From contig CAZBRS010000018.1 in NCBI GenBank assembly GCA_964494475.1, positions 1 to 64,000 of the forward strand: a DNA stretch of 64,000 nt, given 5' to 3'. This document shows, in pieces, positions 36,188-44,973 of the stretch. The notes below the pieces were generated by a model, which saw nothing but the letters and a program-made list of their open reading frames with translations, was not told the DNA's origin and did not search any database. The translations under genes were made by a program, and so were the position numbers. Positions within the stretch are counted from its first letter, which is position 1, and each line of letters opens with the position of its first letter. This DNA comes from CAZBRS01 sp964494475. GTDB lineage: Bacteria > Myxococcota_A > UBA9042 > CAZBRS01.

Positions 36188-37807
36188 ATGCGAATCACGA
36201 TATCCATGATGGCGCTCGGCGTGGGGCTCGGCCTCTGGGGATGCGGGGCGACCTCGGCCGGCGAGGGTTCGTGGGCCGGGTCCGACGACACCCTCTCGGC
36301 CTCGGAGACCTCGTCCCCCTGGGAGCCCGGCGGCGACCAGGCCGACGCCTCGGCGGACACGTCCGATGGCTACTACGAAGAGCCCGAGCAGGCGTTCGCG
36401 TTCAACTCGGCGGCCGTGGGCGAGACCGTGGTCTTCGTGGTCGACACCAACCGCGATCAGCTGCTGTGGGTCGACGCGGCCAGCCTGAAGATCCGCGCGG
36501 TCAAGGTGGGTGACCAGCCCGTGCTGGTGAAGGCCTTCCCGGGCACCGACACGGCGCTGGTGCTGAACCAGGGCAGCCAGACGGCCAGCCTGGTCAGCGT
36601 GGTCGGGGGCGAGGCCGAGGTGCGCCACTTCGACGTGCTGCCGGGCGTGAACACCGTGGCCATGTCGCCCTACGGGCCCTACGCGGTGCTCTACTTCGCG
36701 TGGGGGCAGGGCACGACCACGCTGGGCGCGCTGAACGCCGTCAACGTGCTCCGCGCCGAGGCGGGCAAGCAGGCGCTCGTCGAGGTGGGAACGGGCTTCA
36801 AGCCCGCGGCCGTGGCCTTCCGCGAAGACGGCGGCGCGCTGTACGTGGTGAGCCAGGCCGGCCTCACGCAGGTCGACCTGCCCACCGACATCGACGCGCC
36901 CCGCTTCCGGCCTCCGCTCCCCCTGGTCGACGATCCGCTGCTCGACCAGTACGAGCGCGAGGTGCAGGTGACCGCCGACGGCGCCTACGCCCTCACGCGC
37001 GTCGTCGGGCAGCCGGTGGTGTCGATCCTCGACGTGGCCGCAAAGACGGCACGCTCGTTCTCGTCGGTCGAGGGCTGGATTCCCTCGGACCTCGACCTCA
37101 TCCCGGCCCAGGCGCGCTTCGTGCTCACCCTGCGCGACGCGCGGCGGGTGCAGGTGATCGACATGGCCGGCCTGTTGGCCGGCGACGCGGCGGCGGTCGA
37201 CGAGGTGACCACCGGCGACGTGCCCCTCGGCCTCGCCGAGATCGCCCCCGACGGCAAGACCGCGCTCCTCTACACGACCACGGCCGACTCGAAGACCATG
37301 GGCCTGCTCGACCTGGACGCCCCCGAGCTCGAGCTCGCCTACGTGCCGCTGCACAAGACGGTGCGCTCGGCCGTGGTCGAGCCGGGCTCCGAGTTCGGCG
37401 TGCTCTACCACGACCGCGCGCCGGGTACGCCTTCGCCCTCGGACACCTTCGACCAGCTGGTGGCCAAGAGCCACGGCTACTCGGTGATCGACCTCGCGAG
37501 CGGCTACGTGCAGCCGTTCCTCACCGACCACGAGCCCAAGGACCTGGTCTTCCTGCCCGAGCACCACAAGATGATCGTGCTCCTGCCCGATCCGGACAAC
37601 CTCGACCACCGCGTGGAGGTGGTCGACTTCCTGCGGCTGCTCGCCACGTCGCACCCGCTGTACGCGAGGCCGCTGTCGGTGCAGGCCTTCAAGGGCGCGC
37701 CCAAGGCCGTGATCCTCGAGGAGCACCTGTCGGGCCGCCTGACCATCCTCGACACCGACACCCAGGGCACCGAGAGCGTGACGGGCTTCCACCTGAACGC
37801 CGAATAG
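36188..37807 (+). CDS. YVTN-type beta-propeller lipoprotein
   Basis: A 539-residue lipoprotein with signal MRITISMMALGVGLGLWGC (Cys19) and an acidic Ser/Asp-rich linker to about residue 65. The remainder is a repeat propeller with blades such as VVFVVDTNRDQLLWVDAASLKIRAV and ALVLNQGSQTASLVSVVGG, the 'surface-layer YVTN' style. Its function is likely binding or scaffolding; no catalytic residues are evident. Third gene of the sigma-54 envelope operon, GGGAGG precedes the ATG. Confidence 0.8.
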   Translation: MRITISMMALGVGLGLWGCGATSAGEGSWAGSDDTLSASETSSPWEPGGDQADASADTSDGYYEEPEQAFAFNSAAVGETVVFVVDTNRDQLLWVDAASLKIRAVKVGDQPVLVKAFPGTDTALVLNQGSQTASLVSVVGGEAEVRHFDVLPGVNTVAMSPYGPYAVLYFAWGQGTTTLGALNAVNVLRAEAGKQALVEVGTGFKPAAVAFREDGGALYVVSQAGLTQVDLPTDIDAPRFRPPLPLVDDPLLDQYEREVQVTADGAYALTRVVGQPVVSILDVAAKTARSFSSVEGWIPSDLDLIPAQARFVLTLRDARRVQVIDMAGLLAGDAAAVDEVTTGDVPLGLAEIAPDGKTALLYTTTADSKTMGLLDLDAPELELAYVPLHKTVRSAVVEPGSEFGVLYHDRAPGTPSPSDTFDQLVAKSHGYSVIDLASGYVQPFLTDHEPKDLVFLPEHHKMIVLLPDPDNLDHRVEVVDFLRLLATSHPLYARPLSVQAFKGAPKAVILEEHLSGRLTILDTDTQGTESVTGFHLNAE

Positions 37808-37823
37808 TCCGACCGAAGGCCGG

Positions 37824-37852
37824 TTGTCATTCCGCTCCCCTTGGGGTACCGT
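37824..37852 (+). promoter_or_regulatory. Possible sigma-70-like promoter of the acyl-CoA operon
   Basis: TTGTCA (37824-37829), a 17-nt spacer, TACCGT (37847-37852), about 40 bases before the PHP gene start at 37891. Confidence 0.4.
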
Positions 37853-37890
37853 CCTCACCATCTGGTTGCTGTAAAGAGGACCGGTCCGGC

Positions 37891-38454
37891 ATGGTGTTGA
37901 GGGGCGCCTTGCACACGCACAGCACGTGCTCGGACGGGCGGCTCACCGTGCCCCAGGTGCTCGCGCGCTACACGGCCCTGGGCTTCGACTTCGTGGCGCT
38001 CACCGACCACGACACGCTGCTGCGCGACGGCTGCTACCAGCGCGCGCTCGAGGGCGTGTCGACCGACCTCGTCGTCTTCACCGGCGTCGAGCTCACGGTG
38101 TTCGAGAAGGGCTACGTGCACGTGGGGCGCATCCAGGGCGAGACGCAGGTGCTGCACGTGTTCAACCACCCGGCCGAGCTCGGCCTGCCGGTCGAGAAGG
38201 CCCTCGAGCGCATCCGGGCCGTGGCGGGCACGCTGCCCCTCGACGCGGTCGAGGTCACGGCGCACGGCTTCGCCACCCCCGAGTACGACCGACCCGAGCT
38301 GCCGCTCGTGAAGGTGGCCACCGACGACAGCCACACGGCCGAGGCGTGCGGTCGCGCCTGGATCGAGCTCAGCTGCCGCCGCGCCAAGGACGACATCCTC
38401 AAGGCGATCAAGGCGGGCGATTTCTGGAACTGCCTGGCTTCGTCCAGGGCCTAG
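37891..38454 (+). CDS. PHP-domain metal-dependent phosphoesterase
   Basis: A 187-residue PHP protein. The metal ligands are recognisable: LHTHSTCSDG (His8, His10, Asp15), ALTDHD (Asp39, His40), GVEL (Glu), FNHP, and the late DDSH pair. PHP enzymes hydrolyse phosphate esters, often nucleotides. It is about 40-90 residues shorter than typical TrpH/YciV proteins, mostly in the middle insertion. Start ATG 37891 follows AAGAGGACC. The acyl-CoA dehydrogenase gene begins 14 bases after its stop, so it appears to head that operon, though a link to acyl-CoA metabolism is not obvious. Confidence 0.85.
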   Translation: MVLRGALHTHSTCSDGRLTVPQVLARYTALGFDFVALTDHDTLLRDGCYQRALEGVSTDLVVFTGVELTVFEKGYVHVGRIQGETQVLHVFNHPAELGLPVEKALERIRAVAGTLPLDAVEVTAHGFATPEYDRPELPLVKVATDDSHTAEACGRAWIELSCRRAKDDILKAIKAGDFWNCLASSRA

Positions 38455-38468
38455 GGAAAGGAGCCCCC

Positions 38469-39623
38469 ATGGACTTCGCGTTCACCGAGGAGCAGCTCAT
38501 CTTCCGGCGCGCGGTCTACGACTACGCCGTGAAGCACGTGGCGCCCTTCGCCGAGGCGGCCGACGCGCGCAGCGAGTTCAGCTTCGAGGCCTGGAAGAAG
38601 CTCGGCGACTTCGGCCTGCTTGGGCTGCACTACCCGGCCGAGTACGGCGGCCAGGAGTCCGACGTGCTGACCGCGTGCCTGGCCTCCGAGGCGCTCGGCG
38701 AGGCCGGCGTCGACGGCGGGCTCATGCTGGCCCTCGGCGCCCACACCTACCTGTGTGGCGACACGATCCTGCAGTACGGCACGGAGGAGCAGAAGCGGCG
38801 CTACCTGCCGAAGCTCGCGTCGGGCGAGTGGATCGGCTGCATGGGGTTGACCGAGCCCGGCGCGGGCTCCGACGCGGCCTCCATCCGCACGCGCGCCGAG
38901 CGGCGGGGCGATCGGTTCGTGCTGAACGGCACCAAGATGTTCATCACGAACGCGCCCTACGCGCAGGTGGCCGTGATCTTCGCCGTCACCGACAAGGAGG
39001 CCGGGCACTTCGGCATCTCGGCCTTCCTGGTCGAGAAGGACACCCCCGGCTTCCGCGCGGGCAAGAAGCTGAACAAGCTCGGCGTGCGCTCGTCGGCCAC
39101 CTCCGAGCTCATCCTCGAGGACGTCGAGATCCCGGCCCAGAACCTGCTCGGCCAGGAGGGCGAGGGCTTCCTCATCGCCCTGGGCGCCCTCGAGTGGGAC
39201 CGCTCGGCGTTGCTGGCGCCGCTGGTGGGCTCGATGCAGAAGGCCTTGAACGACAGCGCGCGCTACGTGCTCGATCGCAAGCAGTTCGGGCGGCCCGTGG
39301 CCGACTTCCAGGCGGTGCAGCGCAAGATCGCCGACATCAAGGTGTACGTCGAGGCCGCGCGCCTGCTGGTCTACCGCATCGCCTGGAACAAGGACCGGGG
39401 TCAGCCCTTGAACCACCTCGAGGCGTCGGTCGCCAAGCTGTTCGTGGGCGACTGGGGCCTGCAGGCGGCGTCGGAGGCCGTGCAGCTCCATGGCGGCTAC
39501 GGGTACATCCACGAGTTTCCGGTCGAGCGCGTGTTCCGCGACGCCAAGCTGGCCCAGATCGGCGGCGGCACCTCCGAGGTGCAGCGCATGATCATCTCGC
39601 GGCTCTTGAAGGGGGGGCTCTGA
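38469..39623 (+). CDS. Acyl-CoA dehydrogenase, catalytic-type subunit
   Basis: A 384-residue flavoprotein that oxidises acyl-CoA to 2-enoyl-CoA, passing electrons to ETF. Family signatures: MGLTEPGAGSDAASI (FAD/substrate loop), LNGTKMFITN, the ARG-like C-terminal VQLHGGYGYIHEFPVERVFRDAKLAQIGGGTSEVQR. The position used by medium-chain enzymes for the base is Gly here (IGGGTSE), but the alternative isovaleryl/long-chain-type Glu is present in GALEWDRSAL. So it is likely active. A ribosome site AAAGGAG precedes ATG 38469. The next dehydrogenase gene overlaps by 1 base at TGATG, suggesting a two-subunit enzyme. Confidence 0.92.
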   Translation: MDFAFTEEQLIFRRAVYDYAVKHVAPFAEAADARSEFSFEAWKKLGDFGLLGLHYPAEYGGQESDVLTACLASEALGEAGVDGGLMLALGAHTYLCGDTILQYGTEEQKRRYLPKLASGEWIGCMGLTEPGAGSDAASIRTRAERRGDRFVLNGTKMFITNAPYAQVAVIFAVTDKEAGHFGISAFLVEKDTPGFRAGKKLNKLGVRSSATSELILEDVEIPAQNLLGQEGEGFLIALGALEWDRSALLAPLVGSMQKALNDSARYVLDRKQFGRPVADFQAVQRKIADIKVYVEAARLLVYRIAWNKDRGQPLNHLEASVAKLFVGDWGLQAASEAVQLHGGYGYIHEFPVERVFRDAKLAQIGGGTSEVQRMIISRLLKGGL

Positions 39624-40786
39624 TGAACTTCGAGTACGCTCCGGAAGAGCTGGCGAAGAGCCAGGAGTTCGCGGCGTTCTGCGCCACGCGGCTCGCCGAG
39701 GTGCCCGACACCGAGCCGCCGGTGGCGCGCCACGAGGCCGTGCGCAGGAATCTGGCCACCCTGGGGGCCGCGGGCCTGCTGGGCCTCGAGGTGGCGGTGG
39801 CCGACGGAGGGCTCGGCCTGGGGGCGCTGGCGGCGTTGCCGTACCATGTGGCGCTGGCGCGCGCGTCGGCCTCGACCTTCGCGGCCGCCGAGGCCTCGGT
39901 GGCCACCGTGGGTGGGCTGCTGGCGCGCCTGGGCACGCCCGCGCAGAAGCAGCGCTTCCTCCCCGGGCTGCTGGCCGGGAGCGCGTTGGCCGCCTTCGCC
40001 GTGACCGAGGCGGCGGCGGGCTCCGACCTGTCGACCACGGCCGCCACGGCCGCGCCTTCGGACGGGGGCTGGAGGTTGAACGGCACGAAGATCCTGGTTA
40101 CCAACGCACCCCTGGCCGACCTGGCGCTGGTGCTGGCGCAGGTCGACCCGGCAGCCCCCGCCGACACCGGGTTGGCCCTGTTCCTGGTGCCCTGCGCGTC
40201 GCCGGGCGTGACCGTCGGCCCCGCCGAGGAGACGCTGGGGCTGCGGGGCATGACCCTCGGCAGCCTGGCGCTGGTCGACTGCGAGCTGCCCGCCGAGGCG
40301 CTGCTCGGGCCGGCGGGCGCGGGCCTCGGGGCCGTGCACGAGGCGTTGCTGGAGGGGTGCCTGCGCTACGCGGCCTACTCGCTCGGCCTGATCGAGCGCT
40401 GCGTCGACCTGGCCCTCGGTCACGCCACCACGCGTACGCTGGGGGGCAAGCCCATCTTCCGGCACCAGGAGGTCTCGTTCAAGCTGGCCGACATGTACGC
40501 GCTCAGTGACACCGCGCTGCAGTTGACGCGCCACGCCGCGTGGAGCCGCGATCAGCAGGGCGCGAAGGCGGCCACGCTCATCCAGGCGGCCAAGCTCTTC
40601 GCGAGCGAGGCGCTGGCGCGCGTGGCGCACCTGGCGGTGCAGGTTCACGGGGGGCAGGGCTTCCTGGCGGCGCATCCGGTGGAGCGGCTGTACCGCGACG
40701 CGCGCTACGCCGAGTTGGCCAAGGTGAGCTCCGAGTTGCTGCGCGTGCGCATCGCCGCCGACGTCTTCCGCGGCGTGGGGAGGTAG
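39623..40786 (+). CDS. Acyl-CoA dehydrogenase-like, divergent partner subunit
   Basis: A 387-residue acyl-CoA-dehydrogenase-fold protein. It keeps FAVTEAAAGSDLSTT, LNGTKILVTNAPLADL and VQVHGGQGFLAAHPVERLYRDARYAELAKVSSELLR, but the conserved GGTSEIQR-type segment is replaced by KVSSELLRVR. The likely base Glu in HEALLEGCLRYAA may remain. Loss of the C-terminal FAD-contact motif plus the one-base overlap with an intact paralog fits heteromeric (alpha2beta2) dehydrogenases such as those acting on steroid side-chains, where one subunit lacks full flavin or catalytic residues. That pairing is inferred. Confidence 0.88.
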   Translation: MNFEYAPEELAKSQEFAAFCATRLAEVPDTEPPVARHEAVRRNLATLGAAGLLGLEVAVADGGLGLGALAALPYHVALARASASTFAAAEASVATVGGLLARLGTPAQKQRFLPGLLAGSALAAFAVTEAAAGSDLSTTAATAAPSDGGWRLNGTKILVTNAPLADLALVLAQVDPAAPADTGLALFLVPCASPGVTVGPAEETLGLRGMTLGSLALVDCELPAEALLGPAGAGLGAVHEALLEGCLRYAAYSLGLIERCVDLALGHATTRTLGGKPIFRHQEVSFKLADMYALSDTALQLTRHAAWSRDQQGAKAATLIQAAKLFASEALARVAHLAVQVHGGQGFLAAHPVERLYRDARYAELAKVSSELLRVRIAADVFRGVGR

Positions 40787-40789
40787 AGC

Positions 40790-41938
40790 ATGACCGATCG
40801 CGTGGGGATCTGCGCCGTCGCCCAGACGACGTACGTTCGTGACCGCTCGGATCAGCGCTTCCAGGGGATGGCGCTGGAGGTGGTCGGCGAGCTGCGCCGC
40901 CAGACCGGCCTCGGCTTCGAGCCGGGCCGGGGCATCGACGCCACCATCAGCGTGTCCGACGACCTGTTCGACGCCCGCACCATCTCGGACAACGCCATGA
41001 CCGATGTGCTGGGCGCGCACCTCGGGTGCGAGGAGAAGGTGGCCCAGGAGGGGCTGCAGGCGCTGTACTACGGCCTGGCCATGATCCGCTCGGGCCACGC
41101 CGACGTGGTGCTGGTGGTCGGGCACTGCAAGGAGTCGCAGGGCGAGAGCCGCAACCAGGTGACCCACCTGGCCTTCGACCCGTTCTTCACGCGGCCCGTG
41201 GGGCTCGACTTCCAGGCCGCGGCCGCGCTGCAGGCGCAGGCCTACCAGGCCGCGGCGGGCCTCACCGAGCGGCACCTGGCCGAGATCGTCGTGCGCGCCC
41301 GCGCGGCCGGCGCCGCCAACCCGCACACGCCTGAGATCACCGCCGTCACCGCCGACGAGGTGCTGGCGTCGCCCATGCTGGCCGATCCGATCCGCCAGGC
41401 GCACGCCTGGCCGGTCTCCGACGGGGCCGTGGGGTTGATCCTGGCCTCCGAGGAGCGCGCGCGTGCTTTGACGGGAACGCCCGTGTGGCTCGAGGGGGTG
41501 GGCTGCTGCCTCGACACCTTCTTCCTCGGTGACCGTGACCTCACGGGCAACTTCGCGCTGAAGAAGGCCGCCGCGCGCGCCTACGAGCGGGCGGGCGTGG
41601 CCGACCCCCGGACCGCCTTCGACGTGGTCGAGGTATCCGACGCCTACGCCTACCAGCAGCCGCTGTGGCTCGAAGGTCTCGGCCTCTGCGACCCCGGGCG
41701 GGGAGCGCGCTTCCTGGACGGTGGGGGCGCCGAGCGCGCGAACGTGAACCGCTCGGGGGGGCTCCTGGCCGGCAACCCGCTGATCCTCGGGGGGTTGGTG
41801 CGCGCCGTCGAGGCCACGCTGCAGCTCACGGGGCGGGCGGGCACCCGCCAGGTGCCGAGCGCCCGGCGGGCGTTGGCTCAGGGCGCCATGGGGCCCGCGG
41901 GGCAGTTCCACTCCGTCGCCGTGCTCGCCAGGGATTGA
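40790..41938 (+). CDS. Thiolase-fold protein lacking the nucleophilic Cys (first)
   Basis: A 382-residue thiolase-superfamily protein of the SCP-x/lipid-transfer type. Around LGCEEKVAQEGLQALYYGL the active-site Cys position aligns to Ala, and the usual GHP histidine motif is GNP (NRSGGLLAGNPLILGG). It therefore cannot do classical thiolysis. Such Cys-less thiolase-like proteins include Ltp2-type aldolases that work with a DUF35 partner; two DUF35 fusions follow in this operon. The start is 3 bases after the preceding stop codon with GGGAGG upstream. Confidence 0.85.
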   Translation: MTDRVGICAVAQTTYVRDRSDQRFQGMALEVVGELRRQTGLGFEPGRGIDATISVSDDLFDARTISDNAMTDVLGAHLGCEEKVAQEGLQALYYGLAMIRSGHADVVLVVGHCKESQGESRNQVTHLAFDPFFTRPVGLDFQAAAALQAQAYQAAAGLTERHLAEIVVRARAAGAANPHTPEITAVTADEVLASPMLADPIRQAHAWPVSDGAVGLILASEERARALTGTPVWLEGVGCCLDTFFLGDRDLTGNFALKKAAARAYERAGVADPRTAFDVVEVSDAYAYQQPLWLEGLGLCDPGRGARFLDGGGAERANVNRSGGLLAGNPLILGGLVRAVEATLQLTGRAGTRQVPSARRALAQGAMGPAGQFHSVAVLARD

Positions 41939-41949
41939 GGGGGACCACC

Positions 41950-43158
41950 ATGACGCACAAGCGACGGAACGTCGGCATCCTCGGCACCGGGCAGACCGTG
42001 CACTCGAGCCACCGCGAAGACGTGAACCAGCCCGAGCTCATCTGGGAGGCCGTCAGCGCGGCCCTGGCCGACGCGGGCGTGGGCCTCGACGACATCGGCT
42101 GCATCGTGCACGGCAACATGGAGCTGTTCGAGATGGTGCACCAGCCCGACCTGTGGCACGTGCTCGGCACGGGCGCCTACGGCAAGGAGGCCCTGCGGGT
42201 CACCACGGGCGGCACCACGGGCGCCACGCTGGCCTGCGCCGGCGATCACCTGGTGGCCTCGGGGCTGCACGATCTGGTGCTGGTGGTCGGCTTCGAGAAG
42301 CTGCAGGAGGGCCACACCACGGGCGGCATCACCAACATGGCCGACCCGCTGTGGGGGCGCAGCCTGCAGACCGGGGCCCTCACGGGCATGACCGCGCAGG
42401 CCATGATCGACGAGTTCGGCGCCGAACGCGCCAAGCGAGCCGCCATGCGCCACCGCGTGCTCATGGACCGCCACGCCATGAAGAACCGGCACGCCCACCG
42501 GCGCTTCGGCCTGACCTTCGAGCAGATCGACGATCTGATGCGCACCAGCCCCCCGCTGGTGGGCGAATTGCGCATGATCCACATGTGCTCCCAGAGCGAC
42601 GGCGCGTGCGCCGTGGTCCTCTGCAGCGAGGAGGTCGCGCGGCGCCTGGGGAAGAAGGTGGCCTGGATCCACGATCACGTGACCGTGCACCGCGAGGAGA
42701 CCTTCACCCTGTTCGGGCAAGAGAAGGTGAAGTCCACCATGCGCGTGGCGGCCGAGCGCCTGTTCGCGCGGAACGGCATCAGCGATCCGCGCCGGCAGCT
42801 CGACCTGTTCGAGATGTACGACCCCTCCAGTTGGTGGGGCCTCGACTGGCTGCGCGAGTTCCTGCTGCTCGAGGGCGACCAGCACCTGCAGATGGTCGAG
42901 AACGACGAGATCGCCCTGGACGGGAGCTTCCCCGTGAACCCCTCGGGCGGCGTGATCGCCTCGAACCCCATCGGCGCCACGGCGCTGGTGCGCGTGGCCG
43001 AGGCGGCCAACCAGATCCGCGGGTGCGCGGGCGAGCACCAGGTCGCGAAGACCGTCCGGCGGGCGCTGGCGTCGGGCTTCGGCGGCACGTACTGGACGGT
43101 GCTCATGCTGCTCGGCGCCGACCCGCTACCTCTCGAGCGCGATGGAGGTGCGGCATGA
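41950..43158 (+). CDS. Thiolase-fold protein lacking the nucleophilic Cys (second)
   Basis: A 402-residue SCP-x/Ltp2-like thiolase-fold protein. The active-site segment VTTGGTTGATLACAG has Gly where the Cys would be, and the C-terminal histidine motif reads NPSGGVIASNPIGAT, again Asn for His. A Tyr lies in LFEMYDPSS, in the region where Ltp2-type aldolases have a catalytic Tyr, though alignment is needed. Probably a heteromeric partner of the preceding thiolase-fold protein or of the DUF35 proteins. Stop overlaps the next start (ATGA). Confidence 0.85.
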   Translation: MTHKRRNVGILGTGQTVHSSHREDVNQPELIWEAVSAALADAGVGLDDIGCIVHGNMELFEMVHQPDLWHVLGTGAYGKEALRVTTGGTTGATLACAGDHLVASGLHDLVLVVGFEKLQEGHTTGGITNMADPLWGRSLQTGALTGMTAQAMIDEFGAERAKRAAMRHRVLMDRHAMKNRHAHRRFGLTFEQIDDLMRTSPPLVGELRMIHMCSQSDGACAVVLCSEEVARRLGKKVAWIHDHVTVHREETFTLFGQEKVKSTMRVAAERLFARNGISDPRRQLDLFEMYDPSSWWGLDWLREFLLLEGDQHLQMVENDEIALDGSFPVNPSGGVIASNPIGATALVRVAEAANQIRGCAGEHQVAKTVRRALASGFGGTYWTVLMLLGADPLPLERDGGAA

Positions 43159-44015
43159 GCGACGTGAAGACCGAAGCGCGGCCCGAGGGCGTCACGGTCG
43201 CCGACATCTTCGGCACCATGGAGGGGCGCGTGAACCCCGGCGGAGTGGCTGGCGTCAGCGCCAACTACGCGTACAAGGTGACGGGCGAGGGCGGGGGCGA
43301 GTGGACGGTGTGCGTGAAGGACGGCGGCGTGAGGGTGCTGGCGGGCGTGCACGAGCCCGCCGTGACCTCGACCATCAGCGCGGCCGACTGGATCGACCTG
43401 ACCCTCGGCAAGCTGGACGGCATGACGGCCTTCACGTCGGGGCGCCTGACGGTCGAGGGCGACCTGGGGCTCATGGGGAAGGCCTCGAAGTTCTTCAAGA
43501 AGTACCTGCCCCCCGGGGGCGAGGCGCGCGAGGCCCCCAAGGCCGAGCTGATCGTCTTGAAGCAGCTCTTGTCGTTGAACCAGCGCTTCGCGACGGGGCC
43601 GCTCCTGGGGCGCTTCCTGGCCGAGCTGCGCGACCACAAGCGCCTGCTCGCGAACCAGTGCCCGGTGTGCGGGCGCAAGCAGATTCCGCCGCGCGAGGTG
43701 TGCGCCGTGTGCCACGTGCCGGTCGACGAACTGGTCGAGGTGGGGCCGGCGGGCGTGGTCTGCTTCTACGACATCGCCTACTACGCGAGCCCCGACCCGC
43801 TGACGGGCGAGAGCCGCGAGACGCCCTACTGCTCGGCGTTCATCCTGCTCGACGGGTGCGCGGGCAACGACGTGCTGTGGCACGAGGTGAAGCCGACCGA
43901 CATCCCCCGGCTGAAGCCCGGCGTGCGCGTGCGGCCCGTGTGGGCCGAGCAGCGCGCGGGGGCCATCACCGACATTCGCTACTTCGAGATCGTCGACGAG
44001 GCGGTGACCGCATGA
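43155..44015 (+). CDS. SCP2-DUF35 (ChsH2-like zinc-ribbon/OB-fold) fusion
   Basis: A 286-residue two-domain protein. Residues about 10-115 form an SCP2 sterol-carrier-type domain (GEWTVCVKDGGVRVLAGVHE; DWIDLTLGKLDGMTAFTSGRLTVEGDLGLM). Residues about 150-285 form a DUF35/ChsH2-type module: a rubredoxin-like zinc ribbon C-x2-C-x10-C-x2-C (CPVCGRKQIPPREVCAVC) and an OB fold (GVVCFYDIAYYASP ... RVRPVWAEQ). DUF35 proteins bind acyl-CoA and activate a thiolase-like partner. The SCP2 domain could hand over a bulky acyl-CoA. Four-base overlaps at both ends indicate strict co-expression. Confidence 0.88.
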   Translation: MSDVKTEARPEGVTVADIFGTMEGRVNPGGVAGVSANYAYKVTGEGGGEWTVCVKDGGVRVLAGVHEPAVTSTISAADWIDLTLGKLDGMTAFTSGRLTVEGDLGLMGKASKFFKKYLPPGGEAREAPKAELIVLKQLLSLNQRFATGPLLGRFLAELRDHKRLLANQCPVCGRKQIPPREVCAVCHVPVDELVEVGPAGVVCFYDIAYYASPDPLTGESRETPYCSAFILLDGCAGNDVLWHEVKPTDIPRLKPGVRVRPVWAEQRAGAITDIRYFEIVDEAVTA

Positions 44016-44908
44016 GCACGACCCTGAAGGCCACAGCGAGCGACGCGTTCGTGATCGAGGGCAAGCTGGCGCTGCCGTACCAGTACTTCGCGGGGGCCAC
44101 GGGCAGCCGCTTCCTGGTGGCGCTCCGCGACGAGCACAAGCTGCTGGGTACGCGCTGCCCCACCTGCGGCAAGGTGACCGTGCCGCCGCGGCCGACCTGC
44201 GAGCTGCACCCCGGGCCGGCCACCGAATGGGTGAGCCTGCCGGGCACCGGCGAGATCGCCGGCTTCACGGTGATCCGCTACGCAGAGCCCTACCAGCCCT
44301 GCAAGCCGCCCTACGTGCTGGCGCTCATCAAGCTGGACGGCGCCGACAGCCGATTGACCCACGTGGTCAAGGGCGTGGCCCCCAGCCAGGTGCGGGTGGG
44401 CCTGCGCGTGAAGCCGGTGTTCGCGAAGGCGCCCGTCTCGACCCTTCTGGCCATCGACCACTTCGAGCCCGACGAGAGCCCGTTCCAGCTGGGCCTCGGC
44501 TACGACGAGCTCGAGGTGGGCATGAGCGCGTCGGTGTCGAAGACCATCACCGAGACCGACGTGTACCTGTTCGCGGGCATCTCGGGCGACTTCAACCCCA
44601 TGCACGTGAACGAGCAGTTCGCGAAGACCACGCCCTTCGGCACGCGCATCGCCCACGGGGCGCTGGCGCAGTCGCTGCTGGCGCCGGTCCTGGGCATGAA
44701 GCTGCCGGGGCTCGGCACCATCGCCCTCGAGGTCACGGCGCGCTTCAAGGCGCCCACGCACTTCGGCGACACCATCACGTGCAAGGCCACCGTGTCGGAG
44801 CTGTTGCCCGAGAAGAGGTGGGTGCGCCTGAGCGCGGTGTGGACCAACCAGGACGGGCAGGTGGTGGCCACGGGCTCGGCGCTGGTGCTGCCTCCGCAGA
44901 AGGGGTAG
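44012..44908 (+). CDS. DUF35-MaoC hydratase fusion
   Basis: A 298-residue protein. Residues about 25-150 are a DUF35 zinc-ribbon/OB module (CPTCGKVTVPPRPTC, then ELH as the probable fourth ligand; GEIAGFTVIRYAEPY). Residues about 160-298 are a MaoC-type hotdog domain with the hydratase-2 motif GISGDFNPMHVNEQFAK ... TRIAHGALAQSLL, containing the catalytic Asp and His of (R)-enoyl-CoA hydratases. The combination would hydrate the enoyl-CoA made by the dehydrogenases and present the product to a retro-aldolase. Last gene of the operon; a GC-rich hairpin follows. Confidence 0.88.
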   Translation: MSTTLKATASDAFVIEGKLALPYQYFAGATGSRFLVALRDEHKLLGTRCPTCGKVTVPPRPTCELHPGPATEWVSLPGTGEIAGFTVIRYAEPYQPCKPPYVLALIKLDGADSRLTHVVKGVAPSQVRVGLRVKPVFAKAPVSTLLAIDHFEPDESPFQLGLGYDELEVGMSASVSKTITETDVYLFAGISGDFNPMHVNEQFAKTTPFGTRIAHGALAQSLLAPVLGMKLPGLGTIALEVTARFKAPTHFGDTITCKATVSELLPEKRWVRLSAVWTNQDGQVVATGSALVLPPQKG

Positions 44909-44920
44909 GGGCGCGCGGGA

Positions 44921-44943
44921 CGCCGGCGGACCCGCCGCCGGCG
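44921..44943. terminator. Strong GC hairpin between convergent genes
   Basis: CGCCGGCGG-ACCCG-CCGCCGGCG is a perfect 9-bp stem-loop in the 65-base gap separating the acyl-CoA operon from the radical SAM island. No T-tract follows on either strand. Confidence 0.45.
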
Positions 44944-44973
44944 ATCGCCTTCCGGCCCACCTCTCCGTGCGAT

